Origin: Thermoplasmata archaeon
Lineage (GTDB): Archaea; Thermoplasmatota; Thermoplasmata; Thermoplasmatales; Thermoplasmataceae
Assembly: GCA_021797295.1 (NCBI GenBank)
Contig: JAKAAA010000001.1
Location: 1 to 44,654 of the forward strand
DNA: 44,654 nucleotides
Direction of reading: 5' to 3'
Positions within the stretch are counted from its first letter, which is position 1. Every line of letters begins with the position of its first letter. The notes beneath the pieces are model-generated. The model was not told the DNA's origin and ran no database searches. It worked only from the letters and a program-made list of their open reading frames with translations. Of the stretch, positions 8,121 through 17,587 are shown piece by piece. The translations under genes and the position numbers were made by a program.

Positions 8121-8861
8121 ATGTTAATGCGGAATAGAAATCTTATAATTTTAATGGTAGGCATTTTACTGGTTCTGAATGGATATGAAATATATTCCAG
8201 ATTTGGATATTTATTTTATCCATCACCCTATAATTATTCAGTTACGGTTAACCGGGCCAGATTTTATACATCGCTGGATGATGGTATATTAATTGCAGGT
8301 TCATTTCTTATAGCCCTGGCTGTTTACCTCACCGTTAGGGAAAAGTACACTCTACCCAAATTTAAGCACTTCTATCCTATTCTTGCCATCTATGCTGTAA
8401 TCCTGGCGATAGCAGGTGGGATGATACATATTATACCATCAGGATACCATTATCCGCATAATGTGGCATTTTTCTACGGCCTTCCTATGTTTACCCCGGA
8501 TTTTCTTGTTTATTATTCCCATATTGTAGGATTATACATATATCCATTTCAGATAATTTCATTAATAGCAGCTGCACTGATTGGAAGTGCTATATTTGCG
8601 TTTTCATTTGAAGGCTTGAAAATGAAAAAGGCAACGCCCATGTCCATTATCGGTGCAGTTGGAGTCTGCCCGGCATGTGCCACTGGAACTTTCTTCGGGA
8701 TCGTAATAGGGGCAAGCCCGTTTCTTAGTTCCCTGTATCTAAATCAAATTTATGGTAGCACTTTAAATGAAATTGCTATAAGCATGGTATCAATCGCCCT
8801 TCTGTTAGGGGTTTTTCTTTACATGATAAGGAAATATCGCATAACATTTAAAAGGCAATAA
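8121..8861 (+). CDS. Polytopic membrane protein with a CPAC motif, function unknown
   Basis: I do not recognise this 246-residue protein. It has about six or seven hydrophobic segments: residues 8-25, 55-75, 83-105, 140-165, 170-198 and 215-238. The cysteines of GVCPACATGTFFG (about residue 180) lie at the edge of a membrane segment. C-x-x-C there could bind a metal or heme or act in thiol redox, but nothing else supports a choice. A TATA-like block at 8105-8114 lies only about 12 nt before the first ATG, so the true start could be the ATG at 8154. Confidence 0.7.
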   Translation: MLMRNRNLIILMVGILLVLNGYEIYSRFGYLFYPSPYNYSVTVNRARFYTSLDDGILIAGSFLIALAVYLTVREKYTLPKFKHFYPILAIYAVILAIAGGMIHIIPSGYHYPHNVAFFYGLPMFTPDFLVYYSHIVGLYIYPFQIISLIAAALIGSAIFAFSFEGLKMKKATPMSIIGAVGVCPACATGTFFGIVIGASPFLSSLYLNQIYGSTLNEIAISMVSIALLLGVFLYMIRKYRITFKRQ

Positions 8862-8973
8862 ATTACTATTTATCTGTCATTTTGACAGTAGTCTGTTTAT
8901 ATATTTTTATACAATGAAATTTATTATTATTTCCTTTCAAAAAGATTTTTAATAGAACTTTGCATATACTGTC

Positions 8974-10800
8974 ATGAAAGGCATTAATATTGTTGTTGCT
9001 GTAAAGCAGGTTCCGGATGCCGATGATTTAAGGATCGATCCGGTAACCAATAATCTTGTCAGGGAGGGAGTGCCAGCTATTATAAACCCTCCTGACCTGC
9101 ACGCCATAGAAGAGGCACTCAGGCTCAAGGAAAAATATGGCGGAACGGTTTCTATTGTTTCAATGGGACCACCAAAGGGAGACCTGACATTGAGAGATGC
9201 CGTGGCGATGGGTGCAGATAATATATATCTTATAACTGACGCTGCAATGGTCGGATCAGATACATGGGCAACATCGTATACAGTTTCACAGGGAGTACAT
9301 AAAATTGGCAAACCGGATATCATATTATTCGGCAGGCGTGCTCTTGATGGTGAAACACAGCAGGTGGGCCCACAGACAGCAGTGTGGCTGGGTATACCAG
9401 AAATAGCATATACCGATAAAATACTCGATATAAATATGGAAACAAAGGTTGCAAAACTCCAGAGAACTACTGAATTTGACACAGAAACCCTGGAAGTCAA
9501 AATGCCATTTGTTGCAACTATTACTGAAAATTCCAACACGCCAAGGGAGGCAACACTTGAAGGTATGATAAAGTCCATGACATATCAGGTTACAAGGCTT
9601 TCTAAAACTGATATAGATGCTGATCCTAAAAAAATTGGCCTGGCTGCGTCACCTACAAAGGTTATCAGAGTAAGACCACCCCCGAAAATGAGGAATCCAG
9701 AAATCATTAAGAATGATGACCTGAATAAAACTGTTGAATTTCTTGTATCAAAAATAAAGGAATCCCTGAAGGGAATGAAAACAATGGAAAATGCCTATGA
9801 AAAACCCGACCCCGTAACAAAGGTGGATGACAGTATATGGGTCTACATAGATCATTTCAATGGTGAGCTTAACAAAACATCACTGGAAATTCTGGGTGCA
9901 GCCAGAAGGGTTGCTGATTTAATGGATACAAAACTCGGTGCCGTAATAATCGGAAACAAGGATGAACAACTCATTGATACATCATTTAAATATGGTGCTG
10001 ATGAGGTTTACTACTGTGAAGCAGAGAATGCGAAAAAATATGATAATGACATATATACAGCGGCCCTGGAAATGATGATTAATAAATACAAACCCAATTC
10101 TCTGTTCTTCCCGGGAACATCAAATTCGAGGGAATTAGCATCTACAACAGCAATAAAGGTCAATACAGGGCTTATTGCTGACTGTATTATATTCGATGTG
10201 GATGAGAAAGGTCAGCTACAGGCTACTAGACCAGATTTCGGTGGTAAGGAAACCTCTACTATTATATGCCCGAACAACAAACCGATAATGGTAACAACCA
10301 GGGCTGGAGTGTTTTCAGCACTTCCTGAAAGAGATTTCAAGGGAAAAATCATAAAAGAAAAATTGCAAAAGGTTGATACAAGATTCAAAATAACGGATTA
10401 TAAAAATATTGAAAAAACAAATGTTCTTGCAGCTGCCCAGGTTGTTGTGGGAGCCGGAAGGGGTCTTGTCAATAAGGATAACCTGAAGCTAGCTGAGGAA
10501 CTTGCAGATAAGATTGGAGGAATAGTAGGAGTTAGCAAGCCACTGGCTGATGCAAACTGGTATCCACATGACAGACAGGTTGGGCAAACCGGCACTACCA
10601 TCAGACCGAATCTCTACATAGCTCTCGGGATATCCGGAGCCATCCAGCATCTGGTTGGAATCCAGGGTTCAAAGAGGATAATTGCAATAAACAGCGACCC
10701 CGAGGCACAGATATTTGAAAACTGTGATTACGGGGTTATCGGCGATGTATTCCAGATAGTTCCTGAGCTTATTAAAAAAATTGGTGATATAAATGCTTGA
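8974..10800 (+). CDS. etfBA: Electron transfer flavoprotein, fused beta and alpha subunits
   Basis: This 608-residue protein carries a complete EtfB/FixA domain (about 1-265: VVAVKQVPDADDLRIDP, GRRALDGETQQVGPQ) followed by a complete EtfA/FixB domain (about 285-608). The C-terminal FAD domain has VVGAGRGL near 490, GQTGTTIRPNLYIALGISG and INSDPEAQIFENCDYGVIGD. It should carry electrons from flavin dehydrogenases to the FixC protein encoded next. Fused ETFs occur in some archaea. fixC begins inside its last codons (ATG 10793, stop 10798-10800), so the two are translationally coupled. Confidence 0.94.
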   Translation: MKGINIVVAVKQVPDADDLRIDPVTNNLVREGVPAIINPPDLHAIEEALRLKEKYGGTVSIVSMGPPKGDLTLRDAVAMGADNIYLITDAAMVGSDTWATSYTVSQGVHKIGKPDIILFGRRALDGETQQVGPQTAVWLGIPEIAYTDKILDINMETKVAKLQRTTEFDTETLEVKMPFVATITENSNTPREATLEGMIKSMTYQVTRLSKTDIDADPKKIGLAASPTKVIRVRPPPKMRNPEIIKNDDLNKTVEFLVSKIKESLKGMKTMENAYEKPDPVTKVDDSIWVYIDHFNGELNKTSLEILGAARRVADLMDTKLGAVIIGNKDEQLIDTSFKYGADEVYYCEAENAKKYDNDIYTAALEMMINKYKPNSLFFPGTSNSRELASTTAIKVNTGLIADCIIFDVDEKGQLQATRPDFGGKETSTIICPNNKPIMVTTRAGVFSALPERDFKGKIIKEKLQKVDTRFKITDYKNIEKTNVLAAAQVVVGAGRGLVNKDNLKLAEELADKIGGIVGVSKPLADANWYPHDRQVGQTGTTIRPNLYIALGISGAIQHLVGIQGSKRIIAINSDPEAQIFENCDYGVIGDVFQIVPELIKKIGDINA

Positions 10801-11986
10801 TTATGATATAGTTGTTGTAGGAGCTGGACCAGCCGGTTCGGCTGCAGCACTGAAGGCGGCATCTGAGGGAAAGAAGGTACTGGTTATAGAGAGAGGCCCC
10901 GAACCCGGATCAAAAAATGTTTCTGGAGCCATGATAAGGAAGGATTATGTAACATCGGTGTTTGGGGAGGACATGCCGTTTGAGAGAAATGTGGAAACCA
11001 TTAAGCTGTCTCTTTATAATGGCAATAAACCGGTAAATATAGAATTTCACCCCGAAGGTCTTGTAACAACCGGCAGGTTAAAATTTGATAAATGGTTATC
11101 TTCTGTTTCAGAAAAGGCAGGTGCCATGGTAATTCCTAAAACCACTGCTCTCAAACTTAACTGGGAAAATGGGGTTGCAAAATCACTTACAACAGACAGG
11201 GGAGAAGTATCGGCTAAATCCTTTGTGCTTGCAGAGGGAGTAAATTCTCTTGTTTCCATGGAATCTGGAATAAAGGGGGACTGGACTCCTGAGAATTCTG
11301 TTCAGGCAGTAAAGATGGTTTACTCAATAAAGAAGGGCGACCTGAATACACTATTTGATTTACCGGATGATAATACAGGAATGTCATGGAGGATGATTAC
11401 GTCAGATCCTCTTGTTGCCGGGTTCATGTACACATACAAGGACAGCCTTGCTGTTGGGATCGGTTCCCCCATAAAGGAACTTGTTGACAGAAAAATAAGG
11501 CCTGAAAAACTACTTGATGATTTCCTTGAGATGACCGGTTTAGCAGAAAAGGTTAAGGGTTATTCCCTCAGGGAATATTCTGCGAAGATCATTCCTGAAG
11601 GTGGATTCCCTGATATTAATGTTGCAAAGGGTAATGTCTATCTCTGCGGAGATGCAATCGGGCTTGTTGATCCCTTAACGTTTGATGGAATTACTCCAGC
11701 AATAGCATCCGGAACAATAGCCGGTGAGGCTGCAGTTTATAACTATGATAAGGAAATTTATAGATACAACTTAATGAAGAATCCAGAAATTTCAAAGATT
11801 GCAAAGGAGAGGAAGCTGGAAACAGATTTCATGACCGGCAATAAGGCTGGAGAATACATAAATATGGTATCATCCATGCTTGAGGGCTGGGCATCAGGAG
11901 ATCTGATGGGAATAAGGAACACCATGGTCAGCAATTACAGGAATCTAATACCTGACCTGATGACTTTTGTTATGAGGATGAGATAA
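10793..11986 (+). CDS. fixC: FixC-type ETF:quinone oxidoreductase flavoprotein
   Basis: A FAD-dependent oxidoreductase of 397 residues expected to take electrons from ETF and pass them, with the FixX ferredoxin, to the quinone pool. The Rossmann motif VVVGAGPAGSAAA is at residues 6-18, GPEPGSKNVSGAMI near 40, and the second FAD-binding region NVYLCGDAIGLVDPLTFDGI near 285. The gene overlaps etfBA by eight bases and ends directly against fixX, forming one operon. Geranylgeranyl reductase-like flavoproteins share the fold, but the context favours FixC. Confidence 0.92.
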   Translation: MLDYDIVVVGAGPAGSAAALKAASEGKKVLVIERGPEPGSKNVSGAMIRKDYVTSVFGEDMPFERNVETIKLSLYNGNKPVNIEFHPEGLVTTGRLKFDKWLSSVSEKAGAMVIPKTTALKLNWENGVAKSLTTDRGEVSAKSFVLAEGVNSLVSMESGIKGDWTPENSVQAVKMVYSIKKGDLNTLFDLPDDNTGMSWRMITSDPLVAGFMYTYKDSLAVGIGSPIKELVDRKIRPEKLLDDFLEMTGLAEKVKGYSLREYSAKIIPEGGFPDINVAKGNVYLCGDAIGLVDPLTFDGITPAIASGTIAGEAAVYNYDKEIYRYNLMKNPEISKIAKERKLETDFMTGNKAGEYINMVSSMLEGWASGDLMGIRNTMVSNYRNLIPDLMTFVMRMR

Positions 11987-12274
11987 ATGAGAACAGAAGA
12001 AAAATTATACACTTTGAGATATAAGAAGGACGATAAGTCGCATCTTGCAATAAAGGATGTGAACACATGTCTGGAATGCACAGCTAAATACGGTGAACCA
12101 CAACCCTGTGTTTCTATATGCCCTGCTAATGTATTTTCATGGCAGAATAATAGAATAGTGATAGGTTACGAAAACTGTGTGGAATGCGGTGCATCAAGAA
12201 TTGCGTGCCCCTATGAAAACATTGACTGGAATTATCCCCGCTTCGGAAAGGGCATAGCCCTGAGATACGCATAA
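11987..12274 (+). CDS. fixX: FixX-type ferredoxin-like protein
   Basis: A 95-residue iron-sulfur protein with cysteine clusters in DVNTCLECTAKYGEPQPC, then VSICPANVF and NCVECGASRIACPYENIDW. The ATG follows the fixC stop without a gap, and the three genes match the known FixABCX arrangement. It supplies the Fe-S centre that in ETF-QO of other organisms is fused to the flavoprotein. Confidence 0.93.
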   Translation: MRTEEKLYTLRYKKDDKSHLAIKDVNTCLECTAKYGEPQPCVSICPANVFSWQNNRIVIGYENCVECGASRIACPYENIDWNYPRFGKGIALRYA

Positions 12275-12473
12275 TACTATAAATATTAATTTATTTATAA
12301 TTTTTTGATGATCGTGTACCATATTATGTGTATTTATAAAGGGCACCTACTGTTGAACATCTCTTTAATCTCATCTCTGAGTGATTGCACATAAAAATTT
12401 ATGAGTATTTTCTGAATAAATAATAGGATTATGATTAATTACTATTTAGCCATAATAATTAATTTATAATAAC
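12275..12473. other. Convergent intergenic region carrying repeat copy B
   Basis: About 200 bp separate the ends of fixX and the endonuclease III gene. Apart from the 49-bp repeat at 12309-12357 it is plain AT-rich sequence with oligo-T runs that could end transcription from both sides. No open frame or tRNA was seen. Confidence 0.5.
12309..12357 (-). repeat. 49-bp dispersed repeat, copy B
   Basis: Inverted relative to copy A at 126-174, with about five mismatches. No further similarity is visible on either side beyond the 49 bp, though copy A is cut short on one side by the IS110 insertion. It sits between two convergent genes, a permissive place for an insertion remnant. Confidence 0.7.
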
Positions 12474-13136
12474 TCAGTTTTTCTCTTTATTACTAGTTCC
12501 TTTTATCTTTTTTGTGTATACATCAACATAATAATCACAGCATGATGAAACTGGGCATATATCACATTTTGGAGATACAGGTTTGCAGATATTTTTTCCG
12601 AATTCTACCATAACCGGGTTGAACTCCACCTGTAATTTTTCCGGTACGATTTCCTTAAGTGCCGCTTCTGCCTTATCCGGGTCCTTTGCATTTATAATTC
12701 CGATCCTGTTGCAAATCCTGAAAACGTGGGTGTCCACTGCTATAGCCGGTATGCCGAATCCCTGCGTCAGGACGATGTTGGCTGTTTTACTCCCTGTTCC
12801 CGGAAGTTTGACCAGTTCATCATGGTTGTCTGGCACCTTTCCACCGTATTCATGGTTTATAATTCTGGCAATATCAATAATCCTCTGTGATTTTACGTTG
12901 CTGAAACCCACATATTTTATAATTGCCTTAACGTCAGAGGGGTCGGCACCCTCCAGGCCATATGAATCGTGGTATTTATTGTAAAGTCCCCTGGCGGCTG
13001 CATCAGTTACAATATCCTTTGTGCGGTGTGAGAGTATGGTTGTTATAAGTATCCAGAAAGGTGAGTCAGTAAACTCAAAATGATGTTCCGGTGAAACCGA
13101 TTTTATTCTCTCATAAATCTTTTCAAAATCTTTCAT
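12474..13136 (-). CDS. nth: Endonuclease III (DNA glycosylase/AP lyase)
   Basis: Removes oxidised pyrimidines in base excision repair. The helix-hairpin-helix LPGTGSKTAN is at residues 111-120 with catalytic Lys117. Catalytic Asp135 is in AVDTHVFRI. The 4Fe-4S cluster cysteines are at 184, 191, 194 and 200 with the canonical C-x6-C-x2-C-x5-C spacing. Its 220 residues match the family. It starts at ATG 13136, with an AT-rich box about 27 nt upstream (near 13163). It is convergent with the ETF operon. Confidence 0.94.
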   Translation of the reverse strand: MKDFEKIYERIKSVSPEHHFEFTDSPFWILITTILSHRTKDIVTDAAARGLYNKYHDSYGLEGADPSDVKAIIKYVGFSNVKSQRIIDIARIINHEYGGKVPDNHDELVKLPGTGSKTANIVLTQGFGIPAIAVDTHVFRICNRIGIINAKDPDKAEAALKEIVPEKLQVEFNPVMVEFGKNICKPVSPKCDICPVSSCCDYYVDVYTKKIKGTSNKEKN

Positions 13137-13190
13137 GTAATCCTTATAATATAAGTATTAATAAAACTATAATAAATTTTTTAATTATTA

Positions 13191-16100
13191 TTAATAATAA
13201 TCTCCGAGTTCCCTGATTCCGGTCTTTTTTCCAGACAATATGGCGTCAACAAGCTCCCCTGCAAATTTTATGTTCGTAATCAGGGGAATATCCTTTTTTA
13301 TCCCAAGGTTCCTTATAGAAAAACCATCACGGATAGACCCGTAGGATTCTGAGGGTGTGTTAATTATCATCGATATGTCCTCGCTCCTGATTATCTCACT
13401 CAAACCGGGAAGTCTCAGGTCTTTTACCCTGTAAACAACAGTTGAAACCACACCAGCAGCTTTCAGGCTGCTGTATGTCCCTGGTGTTGCGTAGATCTTA
13501 ATTCCATTCAGGCTTAATTTTCTGGCTATATCAATTGCCTTTGGCTTGTCAGAATCCTTCACGGTGATTATAACAGATTTAAGCTCGAAATTATGTTTCA
13601 TTATGCGTATAACCTTGGACATTGCCTCGTGGAAGGTCTTGCCACAACACATGGCTTCGCCAGTTGATTTCATTTCAGGCCCCAGTATAACATCCATATC
13701 CCTGAACCTCTTGAATGGAAATACAGGCACCTTGATAAAATATGAGTTTGGTTCTTTATATGTTATATCAGGCTCGATTCCGATTATGGCCTTTATGCCG
13801 TAATCAATCCAGTTTATGCCGGTTGCTTTGGCAACGAATGGAATCGATCTGGAGGATCTGGCGTTGAGTTCTATTACGTATATTTCTCCATCCTTTACTG
13901 CAACCTGCAGATTTGAAAGACCCAGCAAATTAAAGTTAACCCTCAATTTTTCAACTATATCCTCTATTTTTTTTATCGTTGAGGTTTCTAGGAGATGTGG
14001 CCCAAGAACCATTGTAGCATCGCCTGAATGGGTGCCTGCCTCCTCAATATGCACAGATATGCCGGCTATAACTGACTTTTTACTGGATGAAATGAAATCT
14101 ACATCTATTTCTACGGCGTTCTGAAGATATTTGCTCACAAGAACCGGAGAACCCGGTCTCTCTATGAACAGTTCACGGACACGTTCCTGAAGTATTCCAT
14201 AGTCATATATAATATCCATTGCCCTTCCGCCTATGATGAAACTTGACCTGATTATAACCGGCAGTTTAATGCTTCCTATTTTTTCCTCAAGCTCATTCAT
14301 GTTTGAAGCTTCAATAAAATCAGGCTGTTTTATTCGGAGATCTTTAAGGGCGGCAGAGAATTTTGTCCTCTCCTCAATTCTGAATATATTATCTGGTTGG
14401 GTACCTATCACAATATCCTTAAAAATCTTCGAAAGTCCGTCTGCCATATTTTGGCCTGTTTGCCCGGAGAACTGGATTATGATTCCCTGCGGTTTTTCCA
14501 CTGAAACTATGTTTGATATATGCTCCAGGGTAATAGGTTCAAAGTAGAGCTTGTCTGAAATGTCGAAATCTGTTGATACTGTTTCAGGGTTGCTGTTAAC
14601 CATTATTGCTTCAAAACCCATTTTCCTCAACGAAAGTATGGATTTCACAGCTCCGTAATCAAATTCTACACCCTGAGAAATCCTGTTAGGGCCTGACCCG
14701 ATTACCATAATTTTTTTCCTTTGTGCTATCTTATTATCGCTGTATCTATCATATGATGAGTAAAGGTATGAAGTTTCTGATTCAAACTCAGCTGAGCAGG
14801 TATCGATGCTTTTATACACAGGAATTATACTTTCTTCCAGCCTGTACTTTATTATTTCCAGTACACTGATTTTAGAATAATATGAAATGGTTTCATCTGA
14901 GATACCGAGAATTTTCAGGTATTTGATATTTTCAGGCATCTTTCCCGGTTTGATTGTTGATATGCCATCGGCTATGTTCCGCATCTTTTCCACAAAAAAT
15001 TCATCGTAACCCGACAGCTGTGATATTTCCGCAGATGATATGCCCTGAAACAGGGCGTCAAAAATAGCAAATATTCTCTGATCGTTTGGAATTTTCATTA
15101 GTTCACGGGCTTTGTCAGTCGATGTGAACAGTCTCATTGGCACTGCCTGCTTTATATCCAGCGAAGATATGGACTTCATAAGGGCTTCCTCGAATGTCCT
15201 GCCAATTCCCATGGCCTCTCCGATAGACTTCATTTCTATTCCAATTTCCCTTTTTACCGAGAATTTATCAAAGGGCCATCTTGGAATTTTTACTGTTATG
15301 TAATCCATGGAAGGCTCGAATGCAGCGTACGTATTCTTAGTTACAGGATTTTTTATTTCGTTTATATTATAACCAACTGCAATCTTTGTGGATATTCTTG
15401 CTATCGGATATCCTGAAGCCTTGGAAGCAAGTGCAGATGACCTTGATGTTCTGGGGTTCACCTCCACAACGTAATACTCATTTGTTGCCTGGTTAAGGGC
15501 GAACTGTATGTTGCATGATCCAATCACGCCAATTTCATTCACTATGTGTATAGCTGAAGTTCTTAACTTCTGGTAATCATCGTTGCTTAATGTTAGGGAC
15601 GGAGTGGTTACAATGCTCTCTCCGGTATGCACACCCATGGGATCCAGATTCTCCATATTGCATATGGAAATGCAGTTACCTGCATTGTCTCTCATCATTT
15701 CATACTCTATTTCTTTCAGTCCGAGAAGTGATTCGTCCAGTTCTACATTATCATCATGGACTGAAAAATAGTCATCGCAGTATGAAATTAATTCATCCCG
15801 GTTTCTTATTATAACACCACCTGATCCACCGAGTGAAAAGCCTGTTCTAAGTATTAATGGGTATTTTTTAATCCCGTCAATCATAGTTCTGTAATTTTCC
15901 TTTATAAGTGTATACGAATCGATTATGGGTTCTCCTATCTGCCTCATGAGATTGAAGAATTTTTTTCTATCCTCAGCCACCTCAATAGATGTTACAGGAG
16001 TACCCAGAACCTTTATTCTGTTTGATTTGAGTATACCAAGTTTGTCAAGCAGAATTACAAGGTTGAGTCCAACCTGCCCTCCCGTTGAGGGTAGAATTGA

Positions 16101-16346
16101 ATCTATTTTTTCCTTTTTAATTATTTCTATTACACTTTCTGGGTCAACAGGTTCTATGTAAATTCTGTCAGCTATTTCAAGGTCGGTCTGTATAGTAGCA
16201 GGATTTGAATTAAGCAAAACAGTGCGGATTCCTTCCTCCTTCAGGGCAAGGCATGCCTGAGAACCGGAATAATCGAACTCGGCTGCCTGACCGATAACTA
16301 TGGGACCTGAACCTATGACGAGTGTGCATTTTATATCTATTTTCAT
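13191..16346 (-). CDS. carB: Carbamoyl-phosphate synthase large subunit
   Basis: The synthetase subunit makes carbamoyl phosphate from bicarbonate, ammonia and two ATP for pyrimidines and arginine. Two homologous halves are visible, each with a GSGPIVIGQAAEFDYSGSQA-like start (about residue 15 and again near 550, GSGPNRISQGVEFDYG) and its own ATP-grasp. A C-terminal allosteric domain follows from about 910. I place the start at ATG 16346 because GGTGA (16352-16356) lies five bases upstream. A GTG at 16355 would add three residues. It is coupled to carA, whose stop is one base away. Confidence 0.95.
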   Translation of the reverse strand: MKIDIKCTLVIGSGPIVIGQAAEFDYSGSQACLALKEEGIRTVLLNSNPATIQTDLEIADRIYIEPVDPESVIEIIKKEKIDSILPSTGGQVGLNLVILLDKLGILKSNRIKVLGTPVTSIEVAEDRKKFFNLMRQIGEPIIDSYTLIKENYRTMIDGIKKYPLILRTGFSLGGSGGVIIRNRDELISYCDDYFSVHDDNVELDESLLGLKEIEYEMMRDNAGNCISICNMENLDPMGVHTGESIVTTPSLTLSNDDYQKLRTSAIHIVNEIGVIGSCNIQFALNQATNEYYVVEVNPRTSRSSALASKASGYPIARISTKIAVGYNINEIKNPVTKNTYAAFEPSMDYITVKIPRWPFDKFSVKREIGIEMKSIGEAMGIGRTFEEALMKSISSLDIKQAVPMRLFTSTDKARELMKIPNDQRIFAIFDALFQGISSAEISQLSGYDEFFVEKMRNIADGISTIKPGKMPENIKYLKILGISDETISYYSKISVLEIIKYRLEESIIPVYKSIDTCSAEFESETSYLYSSYDRYSDNKIAQRKKIMVIGSGPNRISQGVEFDYGAVKSILSLRKMGFEAIMVNSNPETVSTDFDISDKLYFEPITLEHISNIVSVEKPQGIIIQFSGQTGQNMADGLSKIFKDIVIGTQPDNIFRIEERTKFSAALKDLRIKQPDFIEASNMNELEEKIGSIKLPVIIRSSFIIGGRAMDIIYDYGILQERVRELFIERPGSPVLVSKYLQNAVEIDVDFISSSKKSVIAGISVHIEEAGTHSGDATMVLGPHLLETSTIKKIEDIVEKLRVNFNLLGLSNLQVAVKDGEIYVIELNARSSRSIPFVAKATGINWIDYGIKAIIGIEPDITYKEPNSYFIKVPVFPFKRFRDMDVILGPEMKSTGEAMCCGKTFHEAMSKVIRIMKHNFELKSVIITVKDSDKPKAIDIARKLSLNGIKIYATPGTYSSLKAAGVVSTVVYRVKDLRLPGLSEIIRSEDISMIINTPSESYGSIRDGFSIRNLGIKKDIPLITNIKFAGELVDAILSGKKTGIRELGDYY

Positions 16347-16347
16347 A

Positions 16348-17394
16348 TCATTCACCTACAGCTTCCCTGACCTCATCAAAGAACCACGAACTATCATATG
16401 GACCTGGATACGCTTCAGGATGGAACTGCACTGAAAATACAGGCAATTCCCTGTGCCTGATCATTTCAACCGTACCATCATTTATATCCTGACCCGTAAC
16501 CGCCAGTCCTGTTCCCGATAATGATTCCTTATTCACTGCATAACCGTGGTTATGTGACGTAATATACACTCTATTGCCTATACCAACAGCGTGATTTATC
16601 CCACGATGTCCATATTTCATTTTCTCAGTTTTTCCACCAAGGGAAAGCGCGATGAGTTGATTGCCCATGCAAACGCCCATTACAGGCATTTCCGAGGCTT
16701 TTTCCTTGATAAAAGCCCTCAGCGGTGCCAGTGATTCATGATCCGGATCTCCCGGCCCGTTAGGGAGGAATATTGCATCATAATGGAATTTGATGGAATA
16801 GAAATCATAATTATAAGGAACAATATGGAGTGATGCGATTTCGCTCAGGCGCTTTACTAAGCTGTTTTTGGTTCCCACATCTATGAACAGGAATTCCTTT
16901 TTTCTGCCAGAATTATAATACTGATACTCCTTTCTTGATACTTTAGAAACAAGATCCAGCTGCATAGTATCCTGAAAATTATCTGGAAATTCATTTTTAT
17001 TACTGATATGAGCTCTCACGGTACCGTGTTTTCTGATTTTCTCCACAAGTTCTCTGGTATCTATTCCATCTATTGCAGGAATTTTATTTGCCTTCAGAAA
17101 TTCATTGAATTCGATTCCATGGTTCCCGCCCTGCAGTAAAATGTGCGCATCCTTTGTTATAAGTCCGGAAACCTGTACTTTATCTGACTCCATATGTTCC
17201 ATGCTCACACTGTAATTTGCAATCTCAGGAAAGGCAAAGATCAGAATTTGCCCGGCATATGATGGGTCAGTAATTGTTTCTAAATATCCAGACATTGATG
17301 TGGTAAAAACAAGTTCACCGTCTGTATCACCATCATAGCCATATCCATAACCCTCATAGACCGTGCCATCTTCAAGTAACAAGTATTTTTTCAT
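16348..17394 (-). CDS. carA: Carbamoyl-phosphate synthase small (glutaminase) subunit
   Basis: Hydrolyses glutamine to feed ammonia to CarB. The N-terminal CarA domain has LVFTTSMSGYLETITDPSY, and the class I glutamine amidotransferase domain has the nucleophile Cys242 in MGVCMGNQL and the His325/Glu327 pair in FHPEAYPGPYDSSWFFDE. At 348 residues it is complete. An AAGGT element upstream of the ATG at 17394 could serve as ribosome binding site. It leads the carAB operon and is divergent from the gene at 17588. Confidence 0.94.
   Translation of the reverse strand: MKKYLLLEDGTVYEGYGYGYDGDTDGELVFTTSMSGYLETITDPSYAGQILIFAFPEIANYSVSMEHMESDKVQVSGLITKDAHILLQGGNHGIEFNEFLKANKIPAIDGIDTRELVEKIRKHGTVRAHISNKNEFPDNFQDTMQLDLVSKVSRKEYQYYNSGRKKEFLFIDVGTKNSLVKRLSEIASLHIVPYNYDFYSIKFHYDAIFLPNGPGDPDHESLAPLRAFIKEKASEMPVMGVCMGNQLIALSLGGKTEKMKYGHRGINHAVGIGNRVYITSHNHGYAVNKESLSGTGLAVTGQDINDGTVEMIRHRELPVFSVQFHPEAYPGPYDSSWFFDEVREAVGE
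16352..16356 (-). promoter_or_regulatory. Shine-Dalgarno of carB
   Basis: GGTGA on the minus strand, five bases before the ATG at 16346 and inside the last codons of carA. It decides the carB start in favour of ATG over the upstream GTG. Confidence 0.6.
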
Positions 17395-17587
17395 TTAAAC
17401 CTTAAAAAACCTAATCTCAACATATGATATATTATTTTTCATTATATTTTATAATTATCTTGCTGTAACTGTTAATGAATTGCAAAAAATATATAATATA
17501 TAATTTAAACTAAATTCGTTTATATTTACGACATTACTGACATTGATAATAACATTAAGTTAATAAACAGTTTTTTAATAAACATTT
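17395..17587. promoter_or_regulatory. Divergent promoter region, carA / solute-binding-like gene
   Basis: 193 very AT-rich bases between two divergent starts. Several TATA-like stretches occur (for example 17490-17515 and 17516-17530), but I cannot assign one box to each gene. No palindromic operator stood out. Confidence 0.35.

Noticed and set aside
8949..9578. 209-residue minus-strand frame opposite the fused ETF gene
   Set aside because: It mirrors the codon pattern of etfBA and has no family motif, and the plus-strand product is unambiguous.
13546..16161. Several plus-strand frames of 60-104 residues opposite carB
   Set aside because: They are antisense shadows of a highly conserved gene and lack independent features.
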